From contig CAZRCD010000001.1 in the NCBI GenBank assembly GCA_964598485.1, positions 1 to 64,000 on the forward strand: a stretch of 64,000 nt of DNA. The letters run 5' to 3'. A program made the position numbers and the translations under genes. This document shows positions 45,846 to 54,035 of this stretch, piece by piece. Each line of letters begins with the position of its first letter. The first letter of the stretch is position 1. The notes beneath the pieces were generated by a model, which was given only the letters and a program-made list of their open reading frames with translations, had not been told where the DNA came from and searched no databases. This stretch comes from SOJA01 sp964598485 (GTDB lineage Archaea; Thermoproteota; Bathyarchaeia; Bathyarchaeales; Bathycorpusculaceae).

Positions 45846-46820
45846 TTAGAGGCTTATTTGAAACATTAGACGTTTTACGAGCTCTTTGTAACGGTTTCGG
45901 ATGGTAACCTCAGTTACTTGAGCCATCTCAGCTATTTCTCTCTGTGTCGTCCTTTCCCCTGATAGCACGGACGCTATGTAGCTTGCCGCGGCGGCCATGC
46001 CCATGGGGCCTCGTCCTGAAGTGAGTTTCAACTCTTTTGCGGCTGCTAAAATTTTGTGAGCTAATTCCTCAGTTTTCCCCTGCATTGTCAGCTGGCTTGA
46101 AATTTTTGCTATGTACCGGCTTGGCTTAACGAGCGGGATAGAGTAGTCAAGCTTTTTGATTAGGAAACGGTAGTTGCGACCGACTTCTTTCTTGTTCATG
46201 TTTGACGCTTGTGCTATTTCTTCTAATGTTCTGAGCAGTTTGCATTGTCTGCAAGCTAAATAGATTGCTGCGGCAGTTATGCCTTGAATTGATCTGCCAC
46301 GTATTACCCGTTCCTTAAGGGCTTTTCGATATATAACGGAGGCTGTTTCAAGGATGTTTTTGGGAAGGTTTAGGTTGTTACCGATTTTGCTCATTTCAGA
46401 TAAGGCAAAGGTGAGGTTACGTTCTGTTGCGTCTGAAACTCTTATGCGGCGGTGCCATTTTCTAAGGCGGTACATCTGTGCCTTCTGTCCATATGACAAG
46501 CTTTTTCCACGACCGTCTCGGTCGTGCCAGTCAATTATTGTGGATAACCCTTTATCATGAATTGTGTACGTTAACGGAGCGCCAACTCTTGTGCGTTTCG
46601 CCCTTTGTTCACTGGTGAAAGCTCTCCATTCCGGTCCCCTGTCAGCTATCTTTGCTGCTATTACGAAGCCGCAGGCCATGCAAACTATTTCGGCGCACCT
46701 ATGATCACTCATAAGTCTTTTGCTACCACATTCTGGGCAACGTTGAACTCTCACACGTTCAACTTGTGATTTTGGTTCAGGATCAGAATTTTTGTCCCTT
46801 GCTTTTTCGCCAAAATTCAT
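45846..46820 (-). CDS. tfb: Transcription initiation factor B (TFB), copy 1
   Basis: 324 residues from ATG 46820, chosen because AGGAG lies 6 nt before it. Zinc ribbon CPEC...CMAC at about 28-50, B-reader region DRGPEWRAFTSEQR, then two cyclin-like repeats with IQGITAAAIYLACRQC and GPMGMAAAASYIASVLS, and the BRE-contacting helix TQREIAEMAQVTEVTIRNRY. It recruits RNA polymerase to TATA/TBP. A second TFB is at 62873-63805. Confidence 0.96.
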   Translation of the reverse strand: MNFGEKARDKNSDPEPKSQVERVRVQRCPECGSKRLMSDHRCAEIVCMACGFVIAAKIADRGPEWRAFTSEQRAKRTRVGAPLTYTIHDKGLSTIIDWHDRDGRGKSLSYGQKAQMYRLRKWHRRIRVSDATERNLTFALSEMSKIGNNLNLPKNILETASVIYRKALKERVIRGRSIQGITAAAIYLACRQCKLLRTLEEIAQASNMNKKEVGRNYRFLIKKLDYSIPLVKPSRYIAKISSQLTMQGKTEELAHKILAAAKELKLTSGRGPMGMAAAASYIASVLSGERTTQREIAEMAQVTEVTIRNRYKELVKRLMFQISL

Positions 46821-46920
46821 TGTTTTCTCCTTTCTCCTCTTTGAGGGGAGTACATACAACACTTTATCGTCAATTTTTCAGATTCTCGTTTTCAATTCTT
46901 ATTCGCGCGTGATTGGAGGA

Positions 46921-47097
46921 TCATCTGTGGCGTCTGTAATCAGGTTTGTATTGACCGTTTCTGCCCAAAACGAAGCGTTTATGATATCACTTACAGTTGT
47001 TAACTCTTGGACCCGAAGAGCTTCTCTTTTTTGACTCTATTTTAGGAGTTATAGATCTAACTTTGCCCGCCTTAGACAACGCACCATGCGAAGGCAC
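46921..47097 (-). CDS. rps30e: Small ribosomal subunit protein eS30 with an in-frame TGA
   Basis: GTG 47097 stands 4 nt after GGAGGTGA. The frame reads PSHGALSKAGKVRSITPKIE, the eS30 N-terminus, and SGPRVNNCK, then TGA at 46989-46987, then in the same frame YHKRFVLGRNGQYKPDYRRH before a TGA at 46923-46921. The part after the first TGA still looks like the eS30 C-terminus (basic, RFVLGRN). Either the gene makes a 36-residue truncated protein, TGA is read through, or an Arg CGA was changed (mutation or sequencing error). Coordinates include the readthrough part. Confidence 0.7.
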
Positions 47098-47319
47098 ATT
47101 CTCACCTCCTTACCAATCACCATTTTTCTATTACATTCTTACTATCTGAAAGGGAAAACAAGGCTGTCTTTACATCAACAATCTTCGGACCCTTTGAATG
47201 TGACTAAGACTTTAGTCGTCCGCTACGGTGCTTAGGAAAGTCTGTCGCGGTCGACTTCGTGTTTTGTTGAAAGAAAAGTGAGGTATTCGCCGACTGATAC
47301 TTTGTTTCGCAGTGTTTTC

Positions 47320-47676
47320 CTACTCTTTCGTAAGCGTTATTTCCATTGTTGAAACCATTCTCGTTCTGTTCTCGCCTTCTCTCGCTGGCATCTCCTCTGT
47401 TCCTATGGAGATTTTACTTACTTTCAAGTCGTTGATGAAGCGCCTTCTAGTTATTTCAGCCGTGTCAACAGCTGTTGTTATTGCTCGTCCTCGGGCTTTC
47501 AAGGTTACTTCTTTAGCGTTAGATGCTGACAGGCTTGTGATGACCGCTAGAACATAATTCATAGGCGGTTTTCCACCAATGAACACCGTGTTTTGAGCAC
47601 CTCGCTGCTTCTGCGGTGCTTCCGTGGTCTTTTCTTCTTTAACAGTTTCTTCCGCTGGTTTCTTTTCTTCTGTCAT
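47320..47676 (-). CDS. albA: Alba chromatin/RNA-binding protein
   Basis: 118 residues from ATG 47676 (a TTG at 47685 is in frame). An unusual Glu/Lys-rich N-terminal tail of about 28 residues precedes the Alba fold: NTVFIGGKPPMNYVLAVITS, EVTLKARGRAITTAVDTAEI, and ISIGTEEM. Alba dimers coat DNA and bind RNA. It is monocistronic and divergent from the membrane protein genes. Confidence 0.94.
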   Translation of the reverse strand: MTEEKKPAEETVKEEKTTEAPQKQRGAQNTVFIGGKPPMNYVLAVITSLSASNAKEVTLKARGRAITTAVDTAEITRRRFINDLKVSKISIGTEEMPAREGENRTRMVSTMEITLTKE

Positions 47677-47878
47677 ATTATCCAACCTTTTTCAAGCTTT
47701 CTCTACATATTGTAAGCACCTCAAATAGGTTGAACAGGTTTAAAAGATTTTCGATTTAAATGAAAAATAGCAAGTTTTATATGGTGCTAACTACAAATGA
47801 CAGCTAAAGAGTTTATGATCGAGCAGTAGCTCATTTGGAGATTTGCTGTTTCGTCTTTAAACGTTTGGAGGTGAATTT

Positions 47879-48496
47879 ATGAGTGTAAGAAAGCAGGCGC
47901 CTGCTGGCGAAGAACCGAAGGGTAAGGAGAAAGAAGTAGAAGAATTTGGGGCAGAAATGTATCTAGAATCTGCAAAGGCCTTAAGACAAGTGGGTGCAAG
48001 AGTAGTTCTTTCGGTCGGTGCAGCGATACTTATTTGGATTTTTGGAGAAATGCTTTTCCTACCGATTGCGAAGGAGATGATCCAAGAGTTCATGGGTTAT
48101 CCAGTGCACTCGATTATCAGCTTAATCATCGTAGTTGCTTTGGCAATTATAATCTTCACGGTGTTCATTGATATCCGCCGGCTCACTGGTGGTGCAGCTG
48201 GGGTCATAGCGTATCATTTCGGAAAGGTAAGCGGCGAAGTGAGTGTTGACACATACAGGAACTATAGAACAGCCTTAGGTGGCATATTATATGTGATCGT
48301 AGTATCTTTGGCGTACATGCTGTTCGCAAACTACCTAGCTGAAATTCATCCAGCCATTCCAGCAATAGTCTTAATACTGATAGTAATATGGGCAATCTTT
48401 GCTCTATGGAGAAGCTGCAGAGCAATCGCTACGGTAATTGGCAAATACACGTCAGAATGGGCTGAAGAACTGGAGAAAAAGGCTAAAAAAGCATAG
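47879..48496 (+). CDS. Four-helix membrane protein, paralogue A
   Basis: 205 residues after a perfect GGAGGTGA. A charged N-terminus (about 35 residues), then four hydrophobic helices: VVLSVGAAILIWIFGEMLFL, IISLIIVVALAIIIFTVF, LGGILYVIVVSLAYMLFA, IPAIVLILIVIWAIFALW; a Lys-rich tail follows. The next gene is a diverged copy (shared GA-x-LS-x-A, LIWIFG/LVWLFG, HP-I-G/A-IVLIL). I do not recognise the family. Confidence 0.75.
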   Translation: MSVRKQAPAGEEPKGKEKEVEEFGAEMYLESAKALRQVGARVVLSVGAAILIWIFGEMLFLPIAKEMIQEFMGYPVHSIISLIIVVALAIIIFTVFIDIRRLTGGAAGVIAYHFGKVSGEVSVDTYRNYRTALGGILYVIVVSLAYMLFANYLAEIHPAIPAIVLILIVIWAIFALWRSCRAIATVIGKYTSEWAEELEKKAKKA

Positions 48497-48553
48497 CCCT
48501 CAACCACCCCATTTTTTATAATGACACAGTAACTTCAAAAAGGGTTGTAAAAG

Positions 48554-49051
48554 ATGAATGGTTCATTTAAGGAAGATATAGAAAATTTTCAAGAGTGTTT
48601 AAAGACTTATGGTGCAGAAACTGTTCAGAACCTCTCAGCGGCTTTTCTAGTATGGCTTTTCGGCAATTTAGTGTTCATTCCATTAGCTAGCACGTTAAAC
48701 TGGCAAACCAAGACCTTTTGCTCCTTAACTTTGTTTATCGCCTTTACGCTCCTCGTTACAAGAGCCCTTCCAAGTCTCAAGAGGCTGATTGACACGTTTT
48801 CCATTTTTCCTGCAAGGAAATACGGCATAAAAAAGAAACTGAGTTACGAAAATTCTTTGATTTTGTTTCGGCATGTTTTGTACATAATCTCCATTATAGT
48901 TATTTACTTGTTATATTTCCCGTTTCTAACAAACTTTCATCCTTCCATCAGCGGAATCGTTCTAATATTAATGTTGATTTGGATTTTCTTCCTTACATTA
49001 AGAATCCTAACTATTTTGTCCCAAAAGATATTGGAATGGCTGTACACGTAA
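48554..49051 (+). CDS. Four-helix membrane protein, paralogue B
   Basis: 165 residues, same four-helix layout as the gene before (57 nt apart), without the charged tails. Matching segments are SAAFLVWLFGNLVFIPLA and FHPSISGIVLILMLIWIFF. The pair probably arose by tandem duplication. Function unknown. Confidence 0.72.
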   Translation: MNGSFKEDIENFQECLKTYGAETVQNLSAAFLVWLFGNLVFIPLASTLNWQTKTFCSLTLFIAFTLLVTRALPSLKRLIDTFSIFPARKYGIKKKLSYENSLILFRHVLYIISIIVIYLLYFPFLTNFHPSISGIVLILMLIWIFFLTLRILTILSQKILEWLYT

Positions 49052-49058
49052 CAAAATA

Positions 49059-49100
49059 GAGCGCGCGGTTAGGGAAGAATTATAGTTTACGCGCGCGCTC
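49059..49100. terminator. Hairpin after the membrane protein pair (possible terminator)
   Basis: GAGCGCGCG (49059-49067) pairs perfectly with CGCGCGCTC (49092-49100), followed by TTAT. It may be a terminator or a protein-binding site; archaeal termination usually relies on T-runs, which are weak here. The remaining spacer to 49335 shows no gene. Confidence 0.4.
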
Positions 49101-49335
49101 TTATCTCATGTATCATACTTAGTGCCGCCGCGAGGGGAAATGTATGAAGAAAATGGGATTTGTCGTTGAATATTTACATGAGATTCCGTGCGCTTTTCTG
49201 ATTCTATTAACATAAACTTGCTCTTTAGTGTGTGGTATCAACCATAGTGAACATTCCATGATGAGAATTGGACAGTATGAGACAAGGAAAAAGTAAAAAG
49301 CTAGTTTGCTTCAAATATATGGATGAGGTTGTGTC

Positions 49336-49848
49336 ATGTCACAGGTTGTAGTAAAAGGGTCGAGACACGGTTTACAGGGTGAGCAAAACTTTATTGAAAA
49401 GATTCTGGTTGCGCTTGATGGTTCCGAATCTGCAGACAAAACTTTGGATTTCGCACTTGATTTAGCTCAGAAATATCCTGCAAGCATTGTATTATTGAGT
49501 GTCATCCAGCCTGTCATTGTGCCGATGATTTCATATCCAGCTTCAGGTGTGTCCCCCGTTCCTCCTGCAGCCATAAGATTCTACACAAAAGGATTTAGAG
49601 CCGGCCACAAAAAAGTACTGTCCCAAGCTCTTAAAAAAGCCAAGAAAATTAAACCTATCTTGAAAGTTTCAACGAAGCTGGTGGAGGGGCGACCATCTGA
49701 CAAGATAATTGAAACTGCTAAAGAAGGAAACTTCGACATCATAGTCATGGGAAGCCGGGGATTGGGCGGCATCAAAGAATTCTTCTTAGGAAGCGTCAGC
49801 GACAGAGTTGCCGACGAAGCACCGTGTCCAGTGTTGATAGTTAAATAA
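49336..49848 (+). CDS. Universal stress protein UspA family
   Basis: 170 residues. KILVALDGSESADKTLDFAL is the start of the fold; the nucleotide-binding G-2x-G-9x-G-S motif is seen in GSRGLGGIKEFFLGSVSD, so it is probably of the ATP-binding type. SDRVADEAPCPVLIVK is the usual end. A dead copy of its 3' half lies at 53822-54030. Confidence 0.92.
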   Translation: MSQVVVKGSRHGLQGEQNFIEKILVALDGSESADKTLDFALDLAQKYPASIVLLSVIQPVIVPMISYPASGVSPVPPAAIRFYTKGFRAGHKKVLSQALKKAKKIKPILKVSTKLVEGRPSDKIIETAKEGNFDIIVMGSRGLGGIKEFFLGSVSDRVADEAPCPVLIVK

Positions 49849-49943
49849 TCTTTTGTTGATGGAATAGTCAAAACCCTTTTTGGTGAGACCGCAACAAGAG
49901 ATCGTGCACCAGCACGATTTCCTACCTGCATTTTTATTGCACT

Positions 49944-51110
49944 TCAAAGTTCTGTTAACGGAAACCGTATTCGTCGTAGATAAGTCTTAGCAAATTCAGG
50001 CTTGTGCTCTTTGCTCCTCAGAATTTGGCTATCAAGACGATCCAAAGCCATGCGAAAAGTTTGCTCTACCCCCCAACCTTCGCTGGAGCTGAAGAAAGAG
50101 CCTTTTCTTGTTCTCAGTTGAAGGTGGCAGTGAGTAAGCTGATCTCCCTTGTAGTTTGTGCCGTGAGTTTTCATGTAGACGAAAAGTGTTCCGGCTTCAA
50201 GCGTTTCTTTGTATCTGCGTGCGAAGGATTTGAAATCATCCATTATGAATCCTCGTTGAGTTTCGTTTATTTTCACGTCTTTGACGGAAAACTGCACGGT
50301 AAGTCTTCGTCTCACCATTTCCATTTGAGTTATCGGCTCAAGAAAGTCCCGTTTTGTCACTATGCCCACGGGCCTTCTTTTTCTGACAACTACCAACGAG
50401 GAAATGTCGAATTTGTGCATTTTCTTCGCTGTATCTTTTAGTTTGGTTTCTGGTAAAATGGTAATGACGGGTTTTGTCATTATGCCCTTCACTGGAATGC
50501 TTAGAACTGGAACTTTTTCTCCAACTATCTCCCCAACCGTTTGGCGTTGTCTCGGTTGAAAAATATGCACAATAAAGTCGTGGATGCTTATCATCCCCGC
50601 AAGCTTTCCGTCGCTGACTACTGGAGCGTGAGAGATACCTTGTTCTCTAAAGAGGCTTAACACTGCTCCTGCAGACTCGTCTCCTTCAACAACAAAGGGT
50701 TTTTTAGTCATTATTTCTTCAGCAGTAGTGTTGCCCCATTTATCCATCACAGCTCTATGAATGATGTCTTCATCCGTAACAAACCCTAGGAGTTTTTCTC
50801 CGCTGTAGACTGGAAGCTGTCTAATCTCACTCTCTATCATGAGTCTAGCAGCCTTGCTGAGAGAATCATGCAGTGTGATGGTTGGCGCTGGGCGTAGCAA
50901 GGTGCTTACTTTAGTTGTAGAGGGGTTAAGCCTCGATCTGATTATCCATCTTCGCGAAATTACACCCTTGTATTTGCCTTCGCTGTTCAAAACAGCCAAG
51001 ACTGGCGGCATCTCCTTTTTAAAGAGCGAGAGACAACTGGAGAGCGTGTCGTCTTCACGGACGCTCGCAAAGCCCTTTGAAAAAACATCTTTCACGATAC
51101 GTGAAACCAT
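49944..51110 (-). CDS. Four-CBS protein with HPF-like C-terminal domain
   Basis: 388 residues. Four CBS motifs in two Bateman pairs: repeats around FKKEMPPVLAVLNSEGKYKG, IESEIRQLPVYSGEKLLG, FREQGISHAPVVSDGKLAGM and MHKFDISSLVVVRKRRPVGI; such pairs bind adenine nucleotides. Residues about 265-388 (FSVKDVKINETQRGFIMDD; HCHLQLRTRKGSFF, EGWGVEQTFRMALDRLDSQI) resemble ribosome hibernation factor (HPF/S30AE-like) domains. A CBS-HPF layout has been described for an archaeal hibernation factor (Dri of Pyrobaculum, from memory). So a ribosome-silencing, energy-sensing role is plausible. Confidence 0.78.
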   Translation of the reverse strand: MVSRIVKDVFSKGFASVREDDTLSSCLSLFKKEMPPVLAVLNSEGKYKGVISRRWIIRSRLNPSTTKVSTLLRPAPTITLHDSLSKAARLMIESEIRQLPVYSGEKLLGFVTDEDIIHRAVMDKWGNTTAEEIMTKKPFVVEGDESAGAVLSLFREQGISHAPVVSDGKLAGMISIHDFIVHIFQPRQRQTVGEIVGEKVPVLSIPVKGIMTKPVITILPETKLKDTAKKMHKFDISSLVVVRKRRPVGIVTKRDFLEPITQMEMVRRRLTVQFSVKDVKINETQRGFIMDDFKSFARRYKETLEAGTLFVYMKTHGTNYKGDQLTHCHLQLRTRKGSFFSSSEGWGVEQTFRMALDRLDSQILRSKEHKPEFAKTYLRRIRFPLTEL

Positions 51111-51163
51111 AACCCAACTCCTCTGTACATTCTATTCTGTAAAGCATACGCGTGAGCTACAAT

Positions 51164-51907
51164 CTATACAGTGGCTTTCGCAGCTTTAATTGAATTACGG
51201 TTAAATTCGTATTTCTTTCCACCCGGTATCTTCAGGTAAGCTACAATTTTTGAGCCCTCGATGTTGATAATACTGTAAGTGTTTTTGTAAAATCCTCTAA
51301 ACCTATCTGTCGAAACAGTACCAGCGTGAATAATGGGTAGGTTTCCAAGCTCCCATATCCAAGGTCTGTGGCGATGTCCACACAATACTAGGTTAACTCC
51401 ACCAGAGGTTAACGTCCAGAGGAGATCTCCAGCATCACAGACGATGTTCTGCTCCATACCCGTATCTGGAACAGGGATTAGGTGGTGGTGCAAAGCGATT
51501 ATTTTGAAAACACCATCAAAAGCATCAAGCTGTTGCTTCATCCAGAGACCCTGATTGTAACCGATTTCGCCATCCTGCCGGTCAGGTCTGGAAGAGTTCA
51601 ACATAACTATAACGGTGTCCTCAAGCTGTGTTGCTGAAGAAGGTTCGCCGAAAAACTTTGGGAAAAGAAGGTACCCAGTCGTCCTAGAATCGTGGTTGCC
51701 GCTTCCCACAATCAGACGTTTACATTTCAATTGGTCAAGGTAACGTTTGGCCTCCTGAAACTCCGCGACCAAACCCTCTTCAGTGAGGTCTCCCGTCACA
51801 ATCACAACGTCGGGGCCCATACTGTTGATTTCATCGACGGCCTTTTGAAGAGGTTCCCTCTTTAATCTGGGTCCACAGTGAAGATCTGACATATGGATAA
51901 TTAACAT
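51164..51907 (-). CDS. Calcineurin-like metallophosphoesterase
   Basis: 247 residues with all metallophosphoesterase motifs: SDLHCG, VTGDLTEEG, GSGNHDSR, IALHHHLIP and CGHRHRPW. These bind two metal ions and cleave phosphate esters, possibly cyclic nucleotides (the family includes CpdA-like enzymes). It lies between the CBS-HPF gene and the rtcB remnant, all on the minus strand. Confidence 0.92.
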   Translation of the reverse strand: MLIIHMSDLHCGPRLKREPLQKAVDEINSMGPDVVIVTGDLTEEGLVAEFQEAKRYLDQLKCKRLIVGSGNHDSRTTGYLLFPKFFGEPSSATQLEDTVIVMLNSSRPDRQDGEIGYNQGLWMKQQLDAFDGVFKIIALHHHLIPVPDTGMEQNIVCDAGDLLWTLTSGGVNLVLCGHRHRPWIWELGNLPIIHAGTVSTDRFRGFYKNTYSIINIEGSKIVAYLKIPGGKKYEFNRNSIKAAKATV

Positions 51908-51927
51908 TTCGTAAACTCCCTTGGCTA

Positions 51928-52512
51928 CTATCCCTTTATCACCGCTAGAGGAGCTAGACGAACCACCCTGGTGGCGATTCCAAGTTTGTCGCTCACTTCA
52001 GCTATTCGGTTCACATCTTTGTAGACTGGGTCAGCTTCTTCGGCCAAAATCACCTGAGACGCGGATCTGATCACCATGCCCCGCTCCTCTAAAGTCTTCT
52101 TGACGTCTCCACCCCAGAATTGTCTCTTGGCGGCTGATCGGCTCATGGTGCGACCTGCTCCATGGGCTGTGGATCCGAAGGAGACTTCCATGGACTTCGG
52201 AGCGCCCACCAAAACCCAGGAATTGGTTCCCATGGAGCCGGGGATGAACACGGGTTGGCCCACTGCTCTGTAGTCTGCAGGTAACTTTTCATGCCCGGAT
52301 GGGAAGGCTCTGGTGGCGCCTTTCCGGTGGATCCAAACTTTCGTCCGTTTGTTGTTGACTCTGTGTTCCTCTATCTTTGCGATGTTGTGGGCCACATCGT
52401 AGACTAAGTTTAGCTCCAGTTCCTCTGCATGTTTTTTGAAGATTTGTTGTTGTTTTTTCCGGATCATATACATGTATTGCCGCGCACGCCTACGCAAGAG
52501 TTTAGCACGCAA
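51928..52512 (-). pseudogene. rtcB: RtcB RNA ligase, C-terminal fragment
   Basis: 194 residues matching only the last 40 percent of RtcB. HAEELELNLVYDVAHNIAKI holds a metal-binding His, IHRKGATRAFPSGHE and GSTAHGAGRTMSRSAA hold the guanylation region, and the end LAPLAVIKG is normal. The N-terminal part (about 290 residues, with the Cys and two His metal ligands) is missing; the first 25 residues here (RRRARQYMYMIRKKQQQ) look scrambled. It should not ligate RNA alone. It follows the ATP-cone gene by 24 nt, so it may still be transcribed. Confidence 0.85.
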
Positions 52513-52536
52513 TTGTCTACTTTTGATTCTTGATAG

Positions 52537-52779
52537 TTATTTTGTTGGTTTTGTGAATGTCTCGTAGGCTTGTGTAGCTTTTTGATCCATTCCCCTAAGC
52601 TCGGTTGCTACCATTCGCTTGATCATAGCGGTTGTCGTTCCTTCTTGCACTTTACCCGCAACTGCTTCAGTTATCCTTGTTGCGTGTTCCTCTTCGGCTC
52701 CAGCTTTTTTCAGAGAAGCTTTGAGTTTAGCCTTATCAAAGTCCTGCATGGAGCCAGAACGTTTCTTGACCTTAACCAA
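52537..52779 (-). CDS. Stand-alone ATP-cone domain protein
   Basis: 80 residues from TTG 52779, which stands 4 nt after GGAGGTGA; a start further upstream would translate the ribosome site. VKKRSGSMQDFDKAKLKASL, KKAGAEEEHATRITEAVAGK and TTTAMIKRMVATELRGMD match the ATP-cone, the nucleotide-sensing domain of ribonucleotide reductases and NrdR. There is no attached enzyme or zinc ribbon. It may act as a small regulator. Its promoter carries the composite element shared with the second tfb. Confidence 0.8.
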   Translation of the reverse strand: MVKVKKRSGSMQDFDKAKLKASLKKAGAEEEHATRITEAVAGKVQEGTTTAMIKRMVATELRGMDQKATQAYETFTKPTK

Positions 52780-52854
52780 ATAATCACCTCCAAATCGATT
52801 TAAACAAGCTAAGATGCATTGCGCGCACAAAATCCGTCTCTACGTTTGGATACA

Positions 52855-52891
52855 CACGCGCAAACATAACATTCTCAGCATCACTTATATA
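52855..52891 (-). promoter_or_regulatory. Composite promoter of the ATP-cone gene
   Basis: Read on the minus strand: TATATAA, 3 nt, ATGCTGAGAAT, 8 nt, TGCGCGTG. The same parts with the same spacing occur at 63892-63928 in front of the second tfb. TATA lies about 110 nt before the start codon. The rest of the 52780-53042 spacer shows nothing else. Confidence 0.7.
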
Positions 52892-53042
52892 GGTTGGCTG
52901 GCTTAGGTATAGCATTGCTATCAGCTTTTGCACGTTTGTGAATCTTTATAAGACACCCTTGTTTTAAGACCGTTAGGTCGAAGAAAGCTTAAGGCATGTT
53001 GTTTTTGCAGATCAGACAAAACGTCTGTCTCTCAACTTGATT

Positions 53043-53776
53043 CTAACGTGATAAAAAAATGGTGTTGGTAATCAGATTTCTGACACCCTTAACCCAAGTT
53101 AGCCTCCCAAGAAAAAGAAGCATGTTTCCATCTTTCGGAGTACCATATGTCTCTCGAGTTTTATCTGTGTCCTCTGGTTCACAATTTTGCGGATTATACC
53201 GTGCTGGGTCCACCCCGTTCCAGACAACGCTTATTTTTGATCGGTGCCAACCGTGGCGCGTTAAATCATCTCGCATTGCATGGCTAACCGTGATTATTCT
53301 GTCCGCATGCTGACCTGTTGCCCATTCAAAATGTGAAACTACACTTGACCCTTGTCCTCCACTCCTTCCCCACTCGGTACTATGGACGTGAAAGACTACC
53401 GGAATCTTTGTTTCGTTTTTAACTATGAGTCTTGAAATACTGCTTAACCAGTCATGCACGCAAACTATGTCAAAACTATATCCCTCTTTCTTAATTAAGT
53501 CATTTATGATTTTTGTTGCACTTAATATGTTGTAGATGAATATGTTGTTGAACAAACGCATGTTTGTCCCCCATTTTTCAAGTCGTCAATGACAAACATT
53601 GGAAAAACATTGCTTGCATCCTCAATCAAAGGCCTATGAACTTCTACGCCATCAAAATCAGCTTCAAAAGCTCTGTGCTTAATGTTAGCTCTCAAAAGAA
53701 AGGATTTTTTGAGTGCCGCGCAGATGTCAAAATCTCCTTTATTGTTGAGAAAATAAATGGTTGAATCTAGCGGCAC
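53043..53776 (-). pseudogene. GT4-type glycosyltransferase, frameshifted and truncated
   Basis: Two minus-strand frames join: VEVHRPLIEDASNVFPMFVI then, after a one-base shift near 53560, RLFNNIFIYNILSATKIIND, DIVCVHDWLSSISR, HSTEWGRSGG, ITVSHAMRDDL, WNGVDPARYNP and FLGRLTWVKGV. This is the N-terminal and linker part of a glycogen-synthase-like GT-B enzyme. It stops at the start of the nucleotide-sugar-binding half, so the catalytic EX7E region is missing. It is a decayed member of the glycosyltransferase island. Confidence 0.85.
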
Positions 53777-53821
53777 TTTAGACTAGAATGTACAGAGGAA
53801 TAGCACACAAAAAAATTGTCC

Positions 53822-54030
53822 GAAACCCTTAAAAAAGCAGAACACGAAACCCAGCATAAAAGTTTCAACGAAGCTGGAAGAAGGAAGCCGTCAGAGATGA
53901 GGATTGCTGAAGACAGAAATTTCGACTTAATTGTGATGGGAAGCCAGAGCCTGAGGGGGCATTAAGTTCTTTTTGGGAGTGTTTCTGATAGAGTTGCTGA
54001 TCAAGCTTCATGTATGGTGCTGATAGTTAA
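53822..54030 (+). pseudogene. Universal stress protein 3' remnant
   Basis: Matches the second half of the UspA gene at 49336: ETLKKAEHETQHKSFNEAG, MRIAEDRNFDLIVMGSQSL, a stop in RGH*, then VLFGSVSDRVADQASCMVLI. It has no start, an in-frame TAA near 53964 and lies between the dead GT4 gene and an intact glycosyltransferase. Confidence 0.85.
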
Positions 54031-54035
54031 ATAAT

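Noticed and set aside
47204..47220. Hairpin GACTAA...TTAGTC as alba terminator
   Set aside because: Six base pairs with a short loop and no T-run; too weak to call.
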